NCBI RefSeq assembly: GCF_002266855.1 | Contig: NZ_NGJN01000002.1 | Coordinates: 62,001-126,000 of the forward strand | Origin: Winogradskyella aurantia | Lineage (GTDB): Bacteria; Bacteroidota; Bacteroidia; Flavobacteriales; Flavobacteriaceae | Length of the DNA stretch: 64,000 nucleotides | Reading direction: 5' to 3' | In this document: in pieces, positions 24,449 to 32,901 of the stretch | Layout: the number at the start of each line of letters is the position of its first letter | Numbering within the stretch: the first letter of the stretch is position 1 | Made by a program: the position numbers and the translations under genes | Notes under the pieces: model-generated | Database searches by the model: none | The model's input: the letters and a program-made list of their open reading frames with translations, nothing else | What the model was told of the DNA's origin: nothing

Positions 24449-25765
24449 ATGGGAACATTTAAAATCGAAGGTGGCCACAGGCTTCAAGGTTCTATCAAGC
24501 CTCAAGGCGCCAAAAATGAAGCATTGCAGATTCTATGTGCTGTACTGCTCACACCAGAAACCGTTACAATACACAACATTCCTGATATTGTAGATGTCAA
24601 CAAGCTTATAAACTTACTGTCTAATCTTGGGGTAAAGGTAGACCAATTAGGTCCTAATTCGTATAGCTTTAAGGCCGATAATATCAACCTGAACTATTTA
24701 GAATCCGAACAATTTAAGATCGAGGGAGGCAGCTTAAGAGGTTCCATTATGATCGTGGGGCCATTGTTGGCTCGCTTTGGTAGAGGTTATATACCAAAAC
24801 CTGGAGGCGATAAAATTGGGCGTCGCCGTTTAGATACTCATTTTGAAGGTTTTATTAATCTCGGAGCCAGTTTTAGGTACAATAGAGAGGACCACTTCTA
24901 CGGTGTAGAGGCCGAAAAATTAAAAGGTACCTATATGCTTCTGGACGAAGCCTCGGTAACCGGAACTGCAAATGTGGTGATGGCAGCTGTTTTGGCCGAA
25001 GGTACCACAACCATATATAACGCTGCATGTGAGCCTTACCTGCAACAATTGTGTAAGATGCTTAACCGCATGGGCGCGAAGATTTCAGGAATAGGGTCTA
25101 ATATGCTCGTCATTGAAGGGGTGGATAGCTTAAAAGGTACCGAGCATACCATGTTGCCGGATATGATTGAAATTGGTAGCTGGATTGGTCTTGCTGCCAT
25201 GACAAAAAGTGAGCTGACCATTAAAGGTGTGAGTTGGGATGACCTAGGGCAAATACCCAATGTATTTAGAAAATTAGGGATTACCGTTGAACAGCAGGGA
25301 GACGATATTCATATTCCCGCACATACGGATGGTTATCAAATCCAAAAGTTTATTGATGGCTCCATACTTACGGTAGCGGATGCACCATGGCCCGGTTTTA
25401 CACCAGACCTTTTAAGTATTGTCCTGGTGATTGCCACACAGGCCAAAGGGGAGGTATTGATACATCAAAAGATGTTTGAGAGCCGCTTGTTTTTTGTGGA
25501 TAAGCTAATTGATATGGGCGCCAAGATCATTTTGTGCGATCCGCATAGGGCAACAGTCATAGGGCACAACTTTAAATCACAGTTAAAGGCCACCACCATG
25601 ACCTCTCCAGATATAAGGGCAGGTATCTCTTTATTAATAGCGGCATTGTCTGCCAAAGGTACATCGACCATACATAATATAGAACAAATTGATCGCGGCT
25701 ACGAGAATATAGAGCAGCGCTTACGGTCTATTGGTGCTAGGATTCAGCGTTTGGATACCAACTAG
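24449..25765 (+). CDS. murA: UDP-N-acetylglucosamine 1-carboxyvinyltransferase, Asp variant
   Basis: A 438-aa enzyme of the EPSP-synthase fold that adds enolpyruvate from PEP to UDP-GlcNAc, the first committed peptidoglycan step in the cytosol. 'QGAKNEALQIL' (19-29) holds the conserved Lys-Asn pair, 'GGSLRGSIMIVGPLLARFG' and 'PDMIEIGSWIGLAAM' are present. At the catalytic loop the usual PGGCxIG reads PGGDKIG, so the active-site Cys is Asp121. In other bacteria this substitution keeps activity and gives intrinsic fosfomycin resistance. The gene is 5 bp after DUF4290 and is closed by a strong terminator. Confidence 0.96.
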   Translation: MGTFKIEGGHRLQGSIKPQGAKNEALQILCAVLLTPETVTIHNIPDIVDVNKLINLLSNLGVKVDQLGPNSYSFKADNINLNYLESEQFKIEGGSLRGSIMIVGPLLARFGRGYIPKPGGDKIGRRRLDTHFEGFINLGASFRYNREDHFYGVEAEKLKGTYMLLDEASVTGTANVVMAAVLAEGTTTIYNAACEPYLQQLCKMLNRMGAKISGIGSNMLVIEGVDSLKGTEHTMLPDMIEIGSWIGLAAMTKSELTIKGVSWDDLGQIPNVFRKLGITVEQQGDDIHIPAHTDGYQIQKFIDGSILTVADAPWPGFTPDLLSIVLVIATQAKGEVLIHQKMFESRLFFVDKLIDMGAKIILCDPHRATVIGHNFKSQLKATTMTSPDIRAGISLLIAALSAKGTSTIHNIEQIDRGYENIEQRLRSIGARIQRLDTN

Positions 25766-25794
25766 TTTTAGTAGAATTTAAAATAGAAGCAACT

Positions 25795-25826
25795 AAAAAG
25801 CCTTGAGACTAATCAAGGCTTTTTTA
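25795..25826. terminator. Bidirectional terminator after murA
   Basis: A 12-bp stem (25795-25806 with 25813-25824, loop GACTAA) with A and T runs on both sides lies between convergent murA and the photolyase operon. Confidence 0.85.
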
Positions 25827-25927
25827 ATTGTTTATTGAAATGGTTATTTCTTTGAAGACATCGCTGTCTTACATTTTGTAACGTCAGGGATTTGTTTTTA
25901 TTGTGCTGCGCATTAAAAATTTATAAT

Positions 25928-27235
25928 TTATTGATTTAAGGCTGTCTTATAGGTTTCTAGGCAGCGTTCCCTTGCCACTTTATGATCTACCATTTTTTCC
26001 GGGTACTGCTCCGTATCAAATTCTGGAACCCATTTTTTTATATAGGCTCTATTTTTATCGAACTTGTCGATTTGTGTCGTTGGATTAAAAATCCTAAAGT
26101 AAGGTGCCGCGTCTACGCCAGATCCTGCAACCCATTGCCAGTTGCCCACATTGCTCGCCATCTCGTAATCGTGTAGTTTCTCAGCAAAATAAGATTCACC
26201 CCATCGCCAGTCAATTAAGAGGTGTTTGCACAAAAAACTACCCACTAACATACGCACACGGTTGTGCATAAAACCGGTCTCATTCAGTTGCCGCATACCG
26301 GCATCAACCAAGGGATAGCCTGTTTTTCCCTCGCACCATTTTTTAAAATCGTCTTCGTCATTTCGCCACTCAATACGGTCGTATTTAGACTTAAAGGACT
26401 TGTCCTTGGTCTTTGGGAAATGCCACAGGATTTGCATAAAAAATTCGCGCCATATCAATTCTTGCCAAAAGGTCTCGTTCTCCTCGGCCATGGCTTTTTG
26501 CATCATCTTGCGAACGCTCACTGTTCCAAAGCGCAAGTGCGGTCCCAAACGTGAGGTCGCTTCCTGGGCAGGAAAATTCCGGGTGTCTTCGTATTCCTTG
26601 ATGAGCGTTGGGGACACATCGTAGGGATGGATCTTCTGGGAAGATCTTTCAAAACCAATATCTGACAGGCTTAGGTTAGGCAAGCGCGAATGGGCCACGA
26701 GATTATCGAGAGCGTCTTCAGTATTGTAAATAGTAAAGTCTATTGTTTTGAAGGTGTCCTTCCAGGTGCGCATATACGGCGTGTATACCACGTAAGGGTC
26801 GCCATCTTTCTTAACGACCTCATCCTTTTCAAAAATAACTTGGTCCTTAAACGTATGGAATGCTATAGCATGTTCGGTTAGAAGTGCCTCAATTTCGCTA
26901 TCACGTGTTCTGGCATAGGGCTCGTAATCACGGTTGGTATAGACCGCAGCTATATCGTAATCTTTAACAAGGGTTTTAAAGATGTCTATAGGCTTACCAT
27001 GGAATATCGCTAAGCTACTGCCATACTGGTCTTGAAGGGTTTGCCTCATGGCTTGTAAGGTATCATGGATAAAGCTGACCCGAGCATCGTCTTTGGGCAA
27101 TTTATCTAAAATTTCAGAATCAAAGATAAAGATGGGCATCACAGGGCGCTCGGCTTTTAAGGCCTTGTAAAGTCCAACATTATCGTCCAATCTTAAATCG
27201 CGTCTAAACCAAAATATACTAATAGGGTCATTCAT
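25928..27235 (-). CDS. phrB: Deoxyribodipyrimidine photolyase (class I CPD type)
   Basis: A 435-aa protein from the ATG at 27235, giving the canonical 'ISIFWFRRDLRLDDNVGL'; the frame extends upstream into the neighbouring gene. The alpha/beta antenna domain (to about 130) is followed by the FAD domain with 'SRLGPHLRFGTVSVR', 'WQELIWREFFMQIL', 'PLVDAGMRQLNETGFMHNRVRM' and 'ASNVGNWQWVAGSGVDAAPYFRIFNP'. All match class I CPD photolyases, which use blue light and FADH- to split cyclobutane pyrimidine dimers. It is the last of ten genes running from 31308 and the most likely conventional repair enzyme of the four homologues here. Confidence 0.95.
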   Translation of the reverse strand: MNDPISIFWFRRDLRLDDNVGLYKALKAERPVMPIFIFDSEILDKLPKDDARVSFIHDTLQAMRQTLQDQYGSSLAIFHGKPIDIFKTLVKDYDIAAVYTNRDYEPYARTRDSEIEALLTEHAIAFHTFKDQVIFEKDEVVKKDGDPYVVYTPYMRTWKDTFKTIDFTIYNTEDALDNLVAHSRLPNLSLSDIGFERSSQKIHPYDVSPTLIKEYEDTRNFPAQEATSRLGPHLRFGTVSVRKMMQKAMAEENETFWQELIWREFFMQILWHFPKTKDKSFKSKYDRIEWRNDEDDFKKWCEGKTGYPLVDAGMRQLNETGFMHNRVRMLVGSFLCKHLLIDWRWGESYFAEKLHDYEMASNVGNWQWVAGSGVDAAPYFRIFNPTTQIDKFDKNRAYIKKWVPEFDTEQYPEKMVDHKVARERCLETYKTALNQ

Positions 27236-27272
27236 GATGAAACCATTGTTTAATTCGTTAATAAAGTTTGAG

Positions 27273-27734
27273 TTAATAGTTGCCAAAAATAGCTTCCATC
27301 TGTTCTTTTCTAAACTGGAAAATAGCGTCTAGCTTAGGCTTTACTAAAAAAGGGTGCACCCATTGGCCTAGGATTCCAAAAGGGACCTTGTAATCTATAA
27401 TATCTTCCATTTCCACACCACCATCAATTTTGTGGATAAAATGCTTGTGGTGCCAAAAAGCGTAGGGCCCGTAGAGCTGCACATCCACAAAATACTTACC
27501 CTCGTCGTACTGTGTAATCTCGCTCACCCATTTGGTCTTAAAGCCAGGCAAGGGGGTTACGCTATACTGTAATACTTGACCTGCATACATCGGTCTGTCT
27601 GCCCCAGAAATTATTGTCATCTGCATTTCTGGCGGTGTTAATTTTGACAGGTTTTTAGGATTGCTCAAGAAATCCCAAGCCGTTGCCATGTCAATGGGTA
27701 AGCGTTGGGTTTTATGTAAGGTGTAAAGTTTCAC
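27273..27734 (-). CDS. SRPBCC family protein (polyketide cyclase/START-like)
   Basis: A 153-aa protein with the SRPBCC helix-grip pattern: 'KTQRLPIDMATAWDFLSNPKNLSKLTPPEM' over the first 40 residues, 'GQVLQYSVTPLPGFKTKWVSEI' and 'FRKEQMEAIFGNY' at the end. Members of this group repeatedly sit beside photolyase genes in other bacteria. It is probably a ligand-binding protein; ligand unknown. It lies 37 bp upstream of the photolyase start on the same transcript. Confidence 0.88.
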   Translation of the reverse strand: MKLYTLHKTQRLPIDMATAWDFLSNPKNLSKLTPPEMQMTIISGADRPMYAGQVLQYSVTPLPGFKTKWVSEITQYDEGKYFVDVQLYGPYAFWHHKHFIHKIDGGVEMEDIIDYKVPFGILGQWVHPFLVKPKLDAIFQFRKEQMEAIFGNY

Positions 27735-27751
27735 AGATTCTTAGGTTATGT

Positions 27752-28216
27752 TTAGTTATTAAATACCACATAGCCATTTAATGAGGTCGCTATGCACAAC
27801 CAAATCAAATAGGGTAGTAGGAGGTATTTGGCGTATTTTAAACGGTCGTTCCTAAAGGTTATAAAATAATAGAAGATGACTAAGGTCAGTAGGGCTATAG
27901 CTAAAAGGGCATAGGTCACTTGATGCTGATTAAAGAATATCCAGTTCCAACTGACATTAAGTACCACCTGCAAGGCATATAGCCACCACAAAAACTTAGA
28001 CGCCCTATTGGCAAACAATTCTGCCAGATACCATGAAAAACAAATCATGATGAATGTCCAAGCTGCTCCAAAGACCCAACCTGGTGGTGTCCATGGGGCT
28101 TTATTTAAATTGCTATACCATTCTGAGGTTGGGCCACCGTCCATAAACCAGCCTCCCAAGGCCAATCCGCCAAAGTTAATGACGAGGAACAGTATGGCGT
28201 AATATGTCTTTTTCAA
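27752..28216 (-). CDS. tspO: TspO/MBR family membrane protein
   Basis: A 154-aa protein with five predicted membrane helices and the TspO hallmarks: 'W.SNLNKAPWTPPGWVFGAAWT', Trp-rich helices and 'LNVSWNWIFFN'. TspO proteins bind porphyrins and related tetrapyrroles and respond to light and oxidative stress. Its presence in an operon of photolyases and a peroxidase fits a photooxidative role. It is 17 bp upstream of the SRPBCC gene and 3 bp after the small Lacal_2735-type gene. Confidence 0.95.
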   Translation of the reverse strand: MKKTYYAILFLVINFGGLALGGWFMDGGPTSEWYSNLNKAPWTPPGWVFGAAWTFIMICFSWYLAELFANRASKFLWWLYALQVVLNVSWNWIFFNQHQVTYALLAIALLTLVIFYYFITFRNDRLKYAKYLLLPYLIWLCIATSLNGYVVFNN

Positions 28217-28219
28217 GTA

Positions 28220-28387
28220 CTACCCTTTTAAGGCTTCGATGCGCTCCAAAACCTTTTGGGCTTCGGCATATTTTTTATCGCTCTCAGCCCTGTTAGTCGT
28301 AGAAAGTTTATGCCAATCAGCCATTAGTTTTTCATATTGCTTTTGCAATTTATCTAATTCTGAGGTCTTTTTAAAAAGTCCGAACAT
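28220..28387 (-). CDS. Lacal_2735 / DUF6435 family small protein
   Basis: A 55-aa protein, MFGLFKK at the start, then a single helical region with 'LDKLQKQYEKLMADWHKLS', 'TTNRAESDKKYAEAQKVLE' and a final RIEALKG. This matches the small flavobacterial Lacal_2735-type family. Spacing of 3 and 6 bp to tspO and the peroxidase gene shows it is part of the operon. It probably forms a short coiled coil. Function unknown. Confidence 0.88.
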   Translation of the reverse strand: MFGLFKKTSELDKLQKQYEKLMADWHKLSTTNRAESDKKYAEAQKVLERIEALKG

Positions 28388-28393
28388 AATTTC

Positions 28394-28933
28394 TTATTTA
28401 AGATGTGAGGTAATACGTGAATTCATCGGTTTGGTGATAGAGTAGAAGTAGTCTACAAATTGACCCTGTTCATCCACCAAATATTTTTGAAAATTCCACT
28501 TCACGGAAGAATTTTGCTTGCCGTTGATGGCTTTTGTCGTTAACCATTTGTACAATGGATGCTGCTGTGCCCCTTTAACATCTACCTTTTCCGTGATAAG
28601 GAAGGTAACACCGTAATTGACCTCACAGAATTCCTCGATGTCCTCAGAACTGCCTGGTTCCTGCTTTCCAAATTGATTACAGGGTACACCAATGACCACT
28701 AGGGTATCCTTATAGGTGTCATGCAGTTGCTGTAGCTCGCGATATTGCGGTGTAAAACCGCATTTTGAGGCCACATTCACAAACAGTATTTTCTTTCCTT
28801 TAAATTCCGATAAATCGATAGGCTTACCTTGTAAGCTATTAATTGCAATATCGTAGATAGGCTGCTGGGCATCTTGTGTTACATCCTTGTCTGTTGTTGT
28901 AATAGTGCCCACAAAGGCCTTAAGTGGATTCAT
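28394..28933 (-). CDS. Glutathione peroxidase-family thiol peroxidase
   Basis: A 179-aa thioredoxin-fold peroxidase. Peroxidatic Cys58 lies in 'VNVASKCGFTPQY'; 'GVPCNQFGKQEPG' contains the catalytic Gln and a second cysteine, and 'VKWNFQKYLVD' the conserved Trp and Asn. Bacterial Cys-type members usually reduce peroxides with thioredoxin rather than glutathione. It lies 3 bp after the SDR gene in the ten-gene light-stress operon, consistent with removing peroxides made under light. Confidence 0.94.
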   Translation of the reverse strand: MNPLKAFVGTITTTDKDVTQDAQQPIYDIAINSLQGKPIDLSEFKGKKILFVNVASKCGFTPQYRELQQLHDTYKDTLVVIGVPCNQFGKQEPGSSEDIEEFCEVNYGVTFLITEKVDVKGAQQHPLYKWLTTKAINGKQNSSVKWNFQKYLVDEQGQFVDYFYSITKPMNSRITSHLK

Positions 28934-28936
28934 AGA

Positions 28937-29620
28937 TTATATTTTAAAGCTTACAATACCACAATCCATCTCAAATATTTGACCTGAAAGCGACGCGGCT
29001 TTGTCTGATAGTAAAAAGTTGGCCATCTCCGCAACTTCCTCGGGTTGTAAATATTTTTTAAGCGGGTGACGCTCTTTCATGTTTTCTATCATTCTATCAT
29101 TGCGTAACAATTTAGACGCTAAGTCCGTATCGGTTACGGTGGGTGCAATAGCATTGACACGAACAGTTGGCGCAAGCTCGGCACCTAAGGATTTGGTTAA
29201 ACCTTCCACAGCCGATTTTGATGCAGCTACGGACGCGTGAAACGGCATGCCTAATTTAGACGCAACGGTACTAAATAACACCACAGATGGGTTAGTGCCA
29301 TTTTTAAGCGCTGGCAAGTACTTCTGAATCGCCGTAACGGCTCCAAGAACATTAATTTCAAAATCATTCTTAAAATCTTCGGTACTTAGACGGTTTATGG
29401 GCTTTAAGTTAATGCTTCCTGGGCAGTAAACCAAACCATCGGCTTCATCAATATCCGGGAGGTCGCCCTGAAGGACATCACAAGTGTAGTGCGTCAAGTT
29501 TTCATGGGCTTCATCAGGCTTAGTTCTACTTATGTTTATCACCTTATGTGAAGGAAGTAAGGTTTTGACAATAGCGTTGCCTATACCTTTACTTCCCCCA
29601 ATAATTATTATCTTTTTCAT
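28937..29620 (-). CDS. Short-chain dehydrogenase/reductase
   Basis: A 227-aa SDR enzyme. The nucleotide-binding motif 'IIIGGSKGIGNAIV' is at the N-terminus, 'VLFSTVASKLGMPFHASVAASKSAVEGLTKSLGAELA' (around 125-160) carries the active-site Ser and a YxxxK-like segment in which Tyr is replaced (HASVAASKSA), and 'RVNAIAPTVTDT' follows. The catalytic Tyr of YxxxK reads as Val, so activity may be altered. Similar SDR proteins occur next to cryptochromes in many bacteria. The substrate is unknown. Confidence 0.85.
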   Translation of the reverse strand: MKKIIIIGGSKGIGNAIVKTLLPSHKVINISRTKPDEAHENLTHYTCDVLQGDLPDIDEADGLVYCPGSINLKPINRLSTEDFKNDFEINVLGAVTAIQKYLPALKNGTNPSVVLFSTVASKLGMPFHASVAASKSAVEGLTKSLGAELAPTVRVNAIAPTVTDTDLASKLLRNDRMIENMKERHPLKKYLQPEEVAEMANFLLSDKAASLSGQIFEMDCGIVSFKI

Positions 29621-29628
29621 ATAGTGTT

Positions 29629-29856
29629 TTATGCGGCGGTTAAAGGTCTTCCTTTTAACCGTTTTTCTATTTTCTGTTTAATGACGGTTAGACGTTTCAT
29701 TAAGTCCATAAGCTTGGCATCCTTTTTCTTTTTGTAAATTTCGTTGACACCAAGAATTAAGTCCTTAGCCTCTCGTGCAGCGACTATTCTATCGCTGGTT
29801 GTTTTAAATGAGAGCTTCCTGTTTTCAAATTCAACTGCTTTTTCTATAATATCCAT
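29629..29856 (-). CDS. Small conserved hypothetical protein
   Basis: A 75-aa basic, almost wholly helical protein ('KAVEFENRKLSFKTTSDRI', then 'LMKRLTVIKQKIEKRLKGR'). It is embedded between folE (3 bp) and the SDR gene (8 bp), so it is certainly cotranscribed. No known domain is recognised. Confidence 0.75.
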   Translation of the reverse strand: MDIIEKAVEFENRKLSFKTTSDRIVAAREAKDLILGVNEIYKKKKDAKLMDLMKRLTVIKQKIEKRLKGRPLTAA

Positions 29857-29859
29857 AGC

Positions 29860-30552
29860 TTAATTGTTTATATAGTTTTGAAGTTCATTGATTTTTTCTG
29901 GAGTATTAAAGGCACCGCTGTAATGCGTTGTCACTGTAGCAGAAGTATCATCTTTAATGCCTCGTGAAGATACACAGAGGTGTTTGGCATCTATAATCAC
30001 GGCAACGTCCTCAGTACCTAAAATGGTTTTAAGTTCATTGGCAATCTGCTCTGTTAAGCGCTCTTGCACTTGTGGCCGTTTGGCATAGTACTGTACTATA
30101 CGGTTAAGTTTAGATAGTCCAATGACCTTTCCTGAAGAGATATACGCCACATGTGCCTTCCCTATTATTGGAACAAAATGATGTTCGCAATTAGAATAAA
30201 AGGTGATATCCTTCTCTACCAACATTTGATTGTATTGGTACTTATTATCAAACAGGGCTACCTTGGGTTTATTCTTAGGGTCTAGGCCTGAGAATATTTC
30301 CTCTATATACATTTTGGCTACCCGATCTGGTGTTCCTTTTAAGGAGTCATCCGTTAAATCAAGCCCCAACACGTCCATTATTTCTGAAAATAATATAGAG
30401 ATGCGTTCTTTTTTCTCCTCATTCGACATCTCAAAAGCATTTGGCTTCATAGGTGTGTCTAGGCCTGTAAATAAATGGTCATCACCGATATCATCAATGG
30501 AGAATCCGTTTAATTTGTGACCATTCTTTTTTGTAAGTGTTTCTGTTTTCAT
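29860..30552 (-). CDS. folE: GTP cyclohydrolase I
   Basis: A 230-aa enzyme making 7,8-dihydroneopterin triphosphate from GTP. Zinc ligands are visible: Cys122 and the following His in 'SNCEHHFVPI', and Cys193 in 'HLCVSSRG'. 'GLSKLNRIVQYYAKRPQVQERL' and the C-terminal 'TTHYSGAF' are family-specific. About 35 extra N-terminal residues precede the core. In a photolyase operon it may supply pterin or folate, which photolyases use as antenna chromophore; this link is inferred from context. Confidence 0.96.
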   Translation of the reverse strand: MKTETLTKKNGHKLNGFSIDDIGDDHLFTGLDTPMKPNAFEMSNEEKKERISILFSEIMDVLGLDLTDDSLKGTPDRVAKMYIEEIFSGLDPKNKPKVALFDNKYQYNQMLVEKDITFYSNCEHHFVPIIGKAHVAYISSGKVIGLSKLNRIVQYYAKRPQVQERLTEQIANELKTILGTEDVAVIIDAKHLCVSSRGIKDDTSATVTTHYSGAFNTPEKINELQNYINN

Positions 30553-30607
30553 AGAATCTTTTTAATGTGCTGTCTTTAAGTACTCCAAACTTAAATCAAA
30601 GCACGGT

Positions 30608-30880
30608 TTATCGTTTTGATATAGAGTTATTTGAAATTGTTCTTTGACGGGAGCATTTAAATCTACCCTCGTCAAAGGTTCTTTTTTTACTGTGTTTTGT
30701 AGCTCTGCCTTGAACGCGAGCCCGCCACATTCTAAAACTGCTGGGTTTCATTTCGCGCCGCATCAATTCTATGATGTCTTGCTCTTTCAAACCAAATTGA
30801 AAGGTAATCGCATCAAACGGTGTGCGGTCTTCCCAGGCCATTTCAATGATTCGGTCTATGTCTCTTGGCGTTAATGTCAT
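30608..30880 (-). CDS. TIGR03643 / DUF2805 family protein
   Basis: A 90-aa protein whose first 65 residues match the family closely: 'DIDRIIEMAWEDRTPFDAI' then 'QFGLKEQDIIELMRREMKP' then 'SSFRMWRARVQGRATKH'. The region looks like a helix-turn-helix and could bind nucleic acid. The C-terminal tail (about 66-90) is basic and not family-like. TIGR03643 genes commonly neighbour cryptochrome/photolyase genes. It overlaps the preceding gene by 4 bp. Confidence 0.92.
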   Translation of the reverse strand: MTLTPRDIDRIIEMAWEDRTPFDAITFQFGLKEQDIIELMRREMKPSSFRMWRARVQGRATKHSKKRTFDEGRFKCSRQRTISNNSISKR

Positions 30881-31308
30881 AAGTCAGTCGGCATTGCATA
30901 GGTCATATCGTACTTTACTTTCGCATCCAAGAGCTTGTCAAAAAAGCGCTTATTCTCCCTGAACGTGGTATTATCCTTAAAATGGATAAAACGTCCTTGG
31001 GCATGAATACTCGATCCATTCACCTTATAGATTACCAATTGGTAAAAAGGTATGATCCAGGTAAAGCTTTTGTGCCCTTTCGTAATCATTATCAATATGC
31101 CTTTTGGCCTAAGCTCAATATTGGCATAATTGAGGTCCGAGACCACATTCATCATAGACTGCATATTAGGACTTACCTCATCCACAATCATACGCTTAGA
31201 GCCCACACCCTTCATCTTCAACTTCTGTACCAAAGAGAAAGCAGGCCCTACCAAATCTTCAATGATTTGCTTGTGGTCTTTATTAAAATGGGTCGTGTTA
31301 AGTATCAT
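30877..31308 (-). CDS. Conserved hypothetical protein heading the ten-gene light-stress operon
   Basis: A 143-aa soluble alpha/beta protein ('LVQKLKMKGVGSKRMIVDE', 'LRPKGILIMITKGHKSFTW'). No domain is recognised. It is the first gene after the shared operator at 31328-31357, and the -7-like TAACTTTA (31316-31323 on -) ends only 7 bp before its ATG, so the mRNA may be nearly leaderless. Its stop overlaps the TIGR03643 start by 4 bp. Confidence 0.8.
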   Translation of the reverse strand: MILNTTHFNKDHKQIIEDLVGPAFSLVQKLKMKGVGSKRMIVDEVSPNMQSMMNVVSDLNYANIELRPKGILIMITKGHKSFTWIIPFYQLVIYKVNGSSIHAQGRFIHFKDNTTFRENKRFFDKLLDAKVKYDMTYAMPTDL

Positions 31309-31315
31309 ACTGATG

Positions 31316-31357
31316 TAAAGTTACAAATGTTTAACCTTTTGATGTAAAAGTTGAACA
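31316..31357 (-). promoter_or_regulatory. Shared light-regulon operator, copy A, with -7-like box
   Basis: TGTTTAAC (31328-31335), 14-bp spacer, GTTGAACA (31350-31357). Four bp to the gene side is TAACTTTA on - (31316-31323). The same 8-14-8 inverted repeat occurs at 39865-39894 and 60786-60815. Confidence 0.75.
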
Positions 31358-31410
31358 AAAATTAACAGAGAATTATGAATGTAAGAATTTACATCTATTT
31401 TGACCTTCAA

Positions 31411-32901
31411 TCAGTCTGTTTTAAGCATTCGGCTTCTGTCGCTTAGAGTATGTCGTTTTAATATGCGAAAACTTTCACGGACGACCTCCGGGTCGTTTTT
31501 CATATTCCATAAAATATCGCTGGCACGTTTCCAATTGTCCTTTATGTCTACAATTGGTTCGGGATAGTCTTCTCCACGTTTAAAGTTGTAGAAGGCTTGT
31601 TCCATCTCTGTCATGATATAGGGCTCATGTACAAATGGCGTATCGAGTTTGGCAAGTTCGGGCACCCATTTTCTTATAAAAACGGCATCTGGGTCGTGCT
31701 TTAAACTATTGGCTACCGGATTGTATATTCTTATATTATTGATTCCAGTTTCTCCTGCCTGCATCTGTAATTGCGGAAAATGGATTCCTGGCTCAAAATC
31801 CAAGAATTGTTGGGATAAATGGGTCGACGCGTCTTGCCAGGGTTGCCATAGAATATGAGTGAAGAAAGATACTAGCATGGCCCGCATCCTAAAATTGACA
31901 TAACCCGTTTCAATTAAACAGCGCATACTGGCGTCTACCAAGGGAAATCCAGTTTGTCCTTCACGCCAGGCTTTTTGATAGCGTTCAGAGATTTGTTTTT
32001 TTAGTTTATGATAGCCTTTGTTGACACTTTCTTGCTCCATGGTATGCTCCATTTCAAACTTTTGGATGAAATGGGCCTGCCATCGCAATCGTGACATAAA
32101 CGCAGTGATATGCCTTTTATCCTTGGTTTTTTCCTTAACCTCTTTAGCTTTTTGAAACACTTGACGTATAGACAGGTTACCCCAAGAAATATACGGTGAG
32201 AGCCTACTACAGCTGGTACGTGAAGCTTCAGGTTTTGAAATGTTGAACATATAGTCACTGTGACGTTGCTCAAAAAATGAATTAGCATACGCCCAAGCTG
32301 TAGTGCTTCCACCTTTTTGAAATTCTGATTCTTCCGGAGTGTCGAGGTCCGTTATCGACAGTACCTTCTCTAAATCTGCAATAGCGTTAAAATCCAGGAA
32401 TTGGTGGGGTTCAGGATTAAAGGTCTCTAAATCGGCATTCATATAATCATCCCAGCTTTCAAACCAATGATCTCTGTTAACCAATCCACGTTCAACGCCA
32501 TTATTTTTGTTCTCAACCCATTTAATGAAATTATTGCGGCAATACCTTGTAAATTCCTTATCGCGATTATAGGTTAATAAAATCCCCGTTTCCACATGCG
32601 AAAACACCGTATCGATTTTATAAAACTCCTGAATTTGGTTAAAGGCGTTGGTAATGTCGCTGGTTACTGTTAATACCTTAGTGCTAAAGCGTGCTAACTG
32701 GGTATTTAGGTCTTTGATGGATTCCTTTATAAAATTGAAATGCCGCGCACTGTAATGCTTGTCATTTAATAGCATATGCTCAAAAACATAAAGCAAGAGC
32801 ACAGGCTTTTCTGCGGATAGCGCATTGCTTATAGCTTCGTTATCCTCCAAACGTAGGTCGCGTTTCAACCAAACGACATTAATAGGTTCTTTCTTATTCA
32901 T
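31411..32901 (-). CDS. Cryptochrome/photolyase family protein
   Basis: A 496-aa protein with an N-terminal photolyase domain ('[20 protein letters not shown]') and an FAD domain: '[18 protein letters not shown]', '[15 protein letters not shown]', '[28 protein letters not shown]', and a late '[31 protein letters not shown]'. The usual NxGNWQWxAG segment is replaced by '[19 protein letters not shown]', seen in a divergent bacterial subgroup, so repair activity cannot be assumed. It ends the eight-gene operon that starts at 39834 and overlaps the upstream homologue by 8 bp. Confidence 0.92.
   Translation of the reverse strand: MNKKEPINVVWLKRDLRLEDNEAISNALSAEKPVLLLYVFEHMLLNDKHYSARHFNFIKESIKDLNTQLARFSTKVLTVTSDITNAFNQIQEFYKIDTVFSHVETGILLTYNRDKEFTRYCRNNFIKWVENKNNGVERGLVNRDHWFESWDDYMNADLETFNPEPHQFLDFNAIADLEKVLSITDLDTPEESEFQKGGSTTAWAYANSFFEQRHSDYMFNISKPEASRTSCSRLSPYISWGNLSIRQVFQKAKEVKEKTKDKRHITAFMSRLRWQAHFIQKFEMEHTMEQESVNKGYHKLKKQISERYQKAWREGQTGFPLVDASMRCLIETGYVNFRMRAMLVSFFTHILWQPWQDASTHLSQQFLDFEPGIHFPQLQMQAGETGINNIRIYNPVANSLKHDPDAVFIRKWVPELAKLDTPFVHEPYIMTEMEQAFYNFKRGEDYPEPIVDIKDNWKRASDILWNMKNDPEVVRESFRILKRHTLSDRSRMLKTD

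Noticed and set aside
27247-27276. A possible fourth copy of the shared operator
   Set aside because: TGTTTAAT is present but the right arm at the correct distance reads TGAGTTAA, not GTTRAACA, and it lies inside coding sequence.
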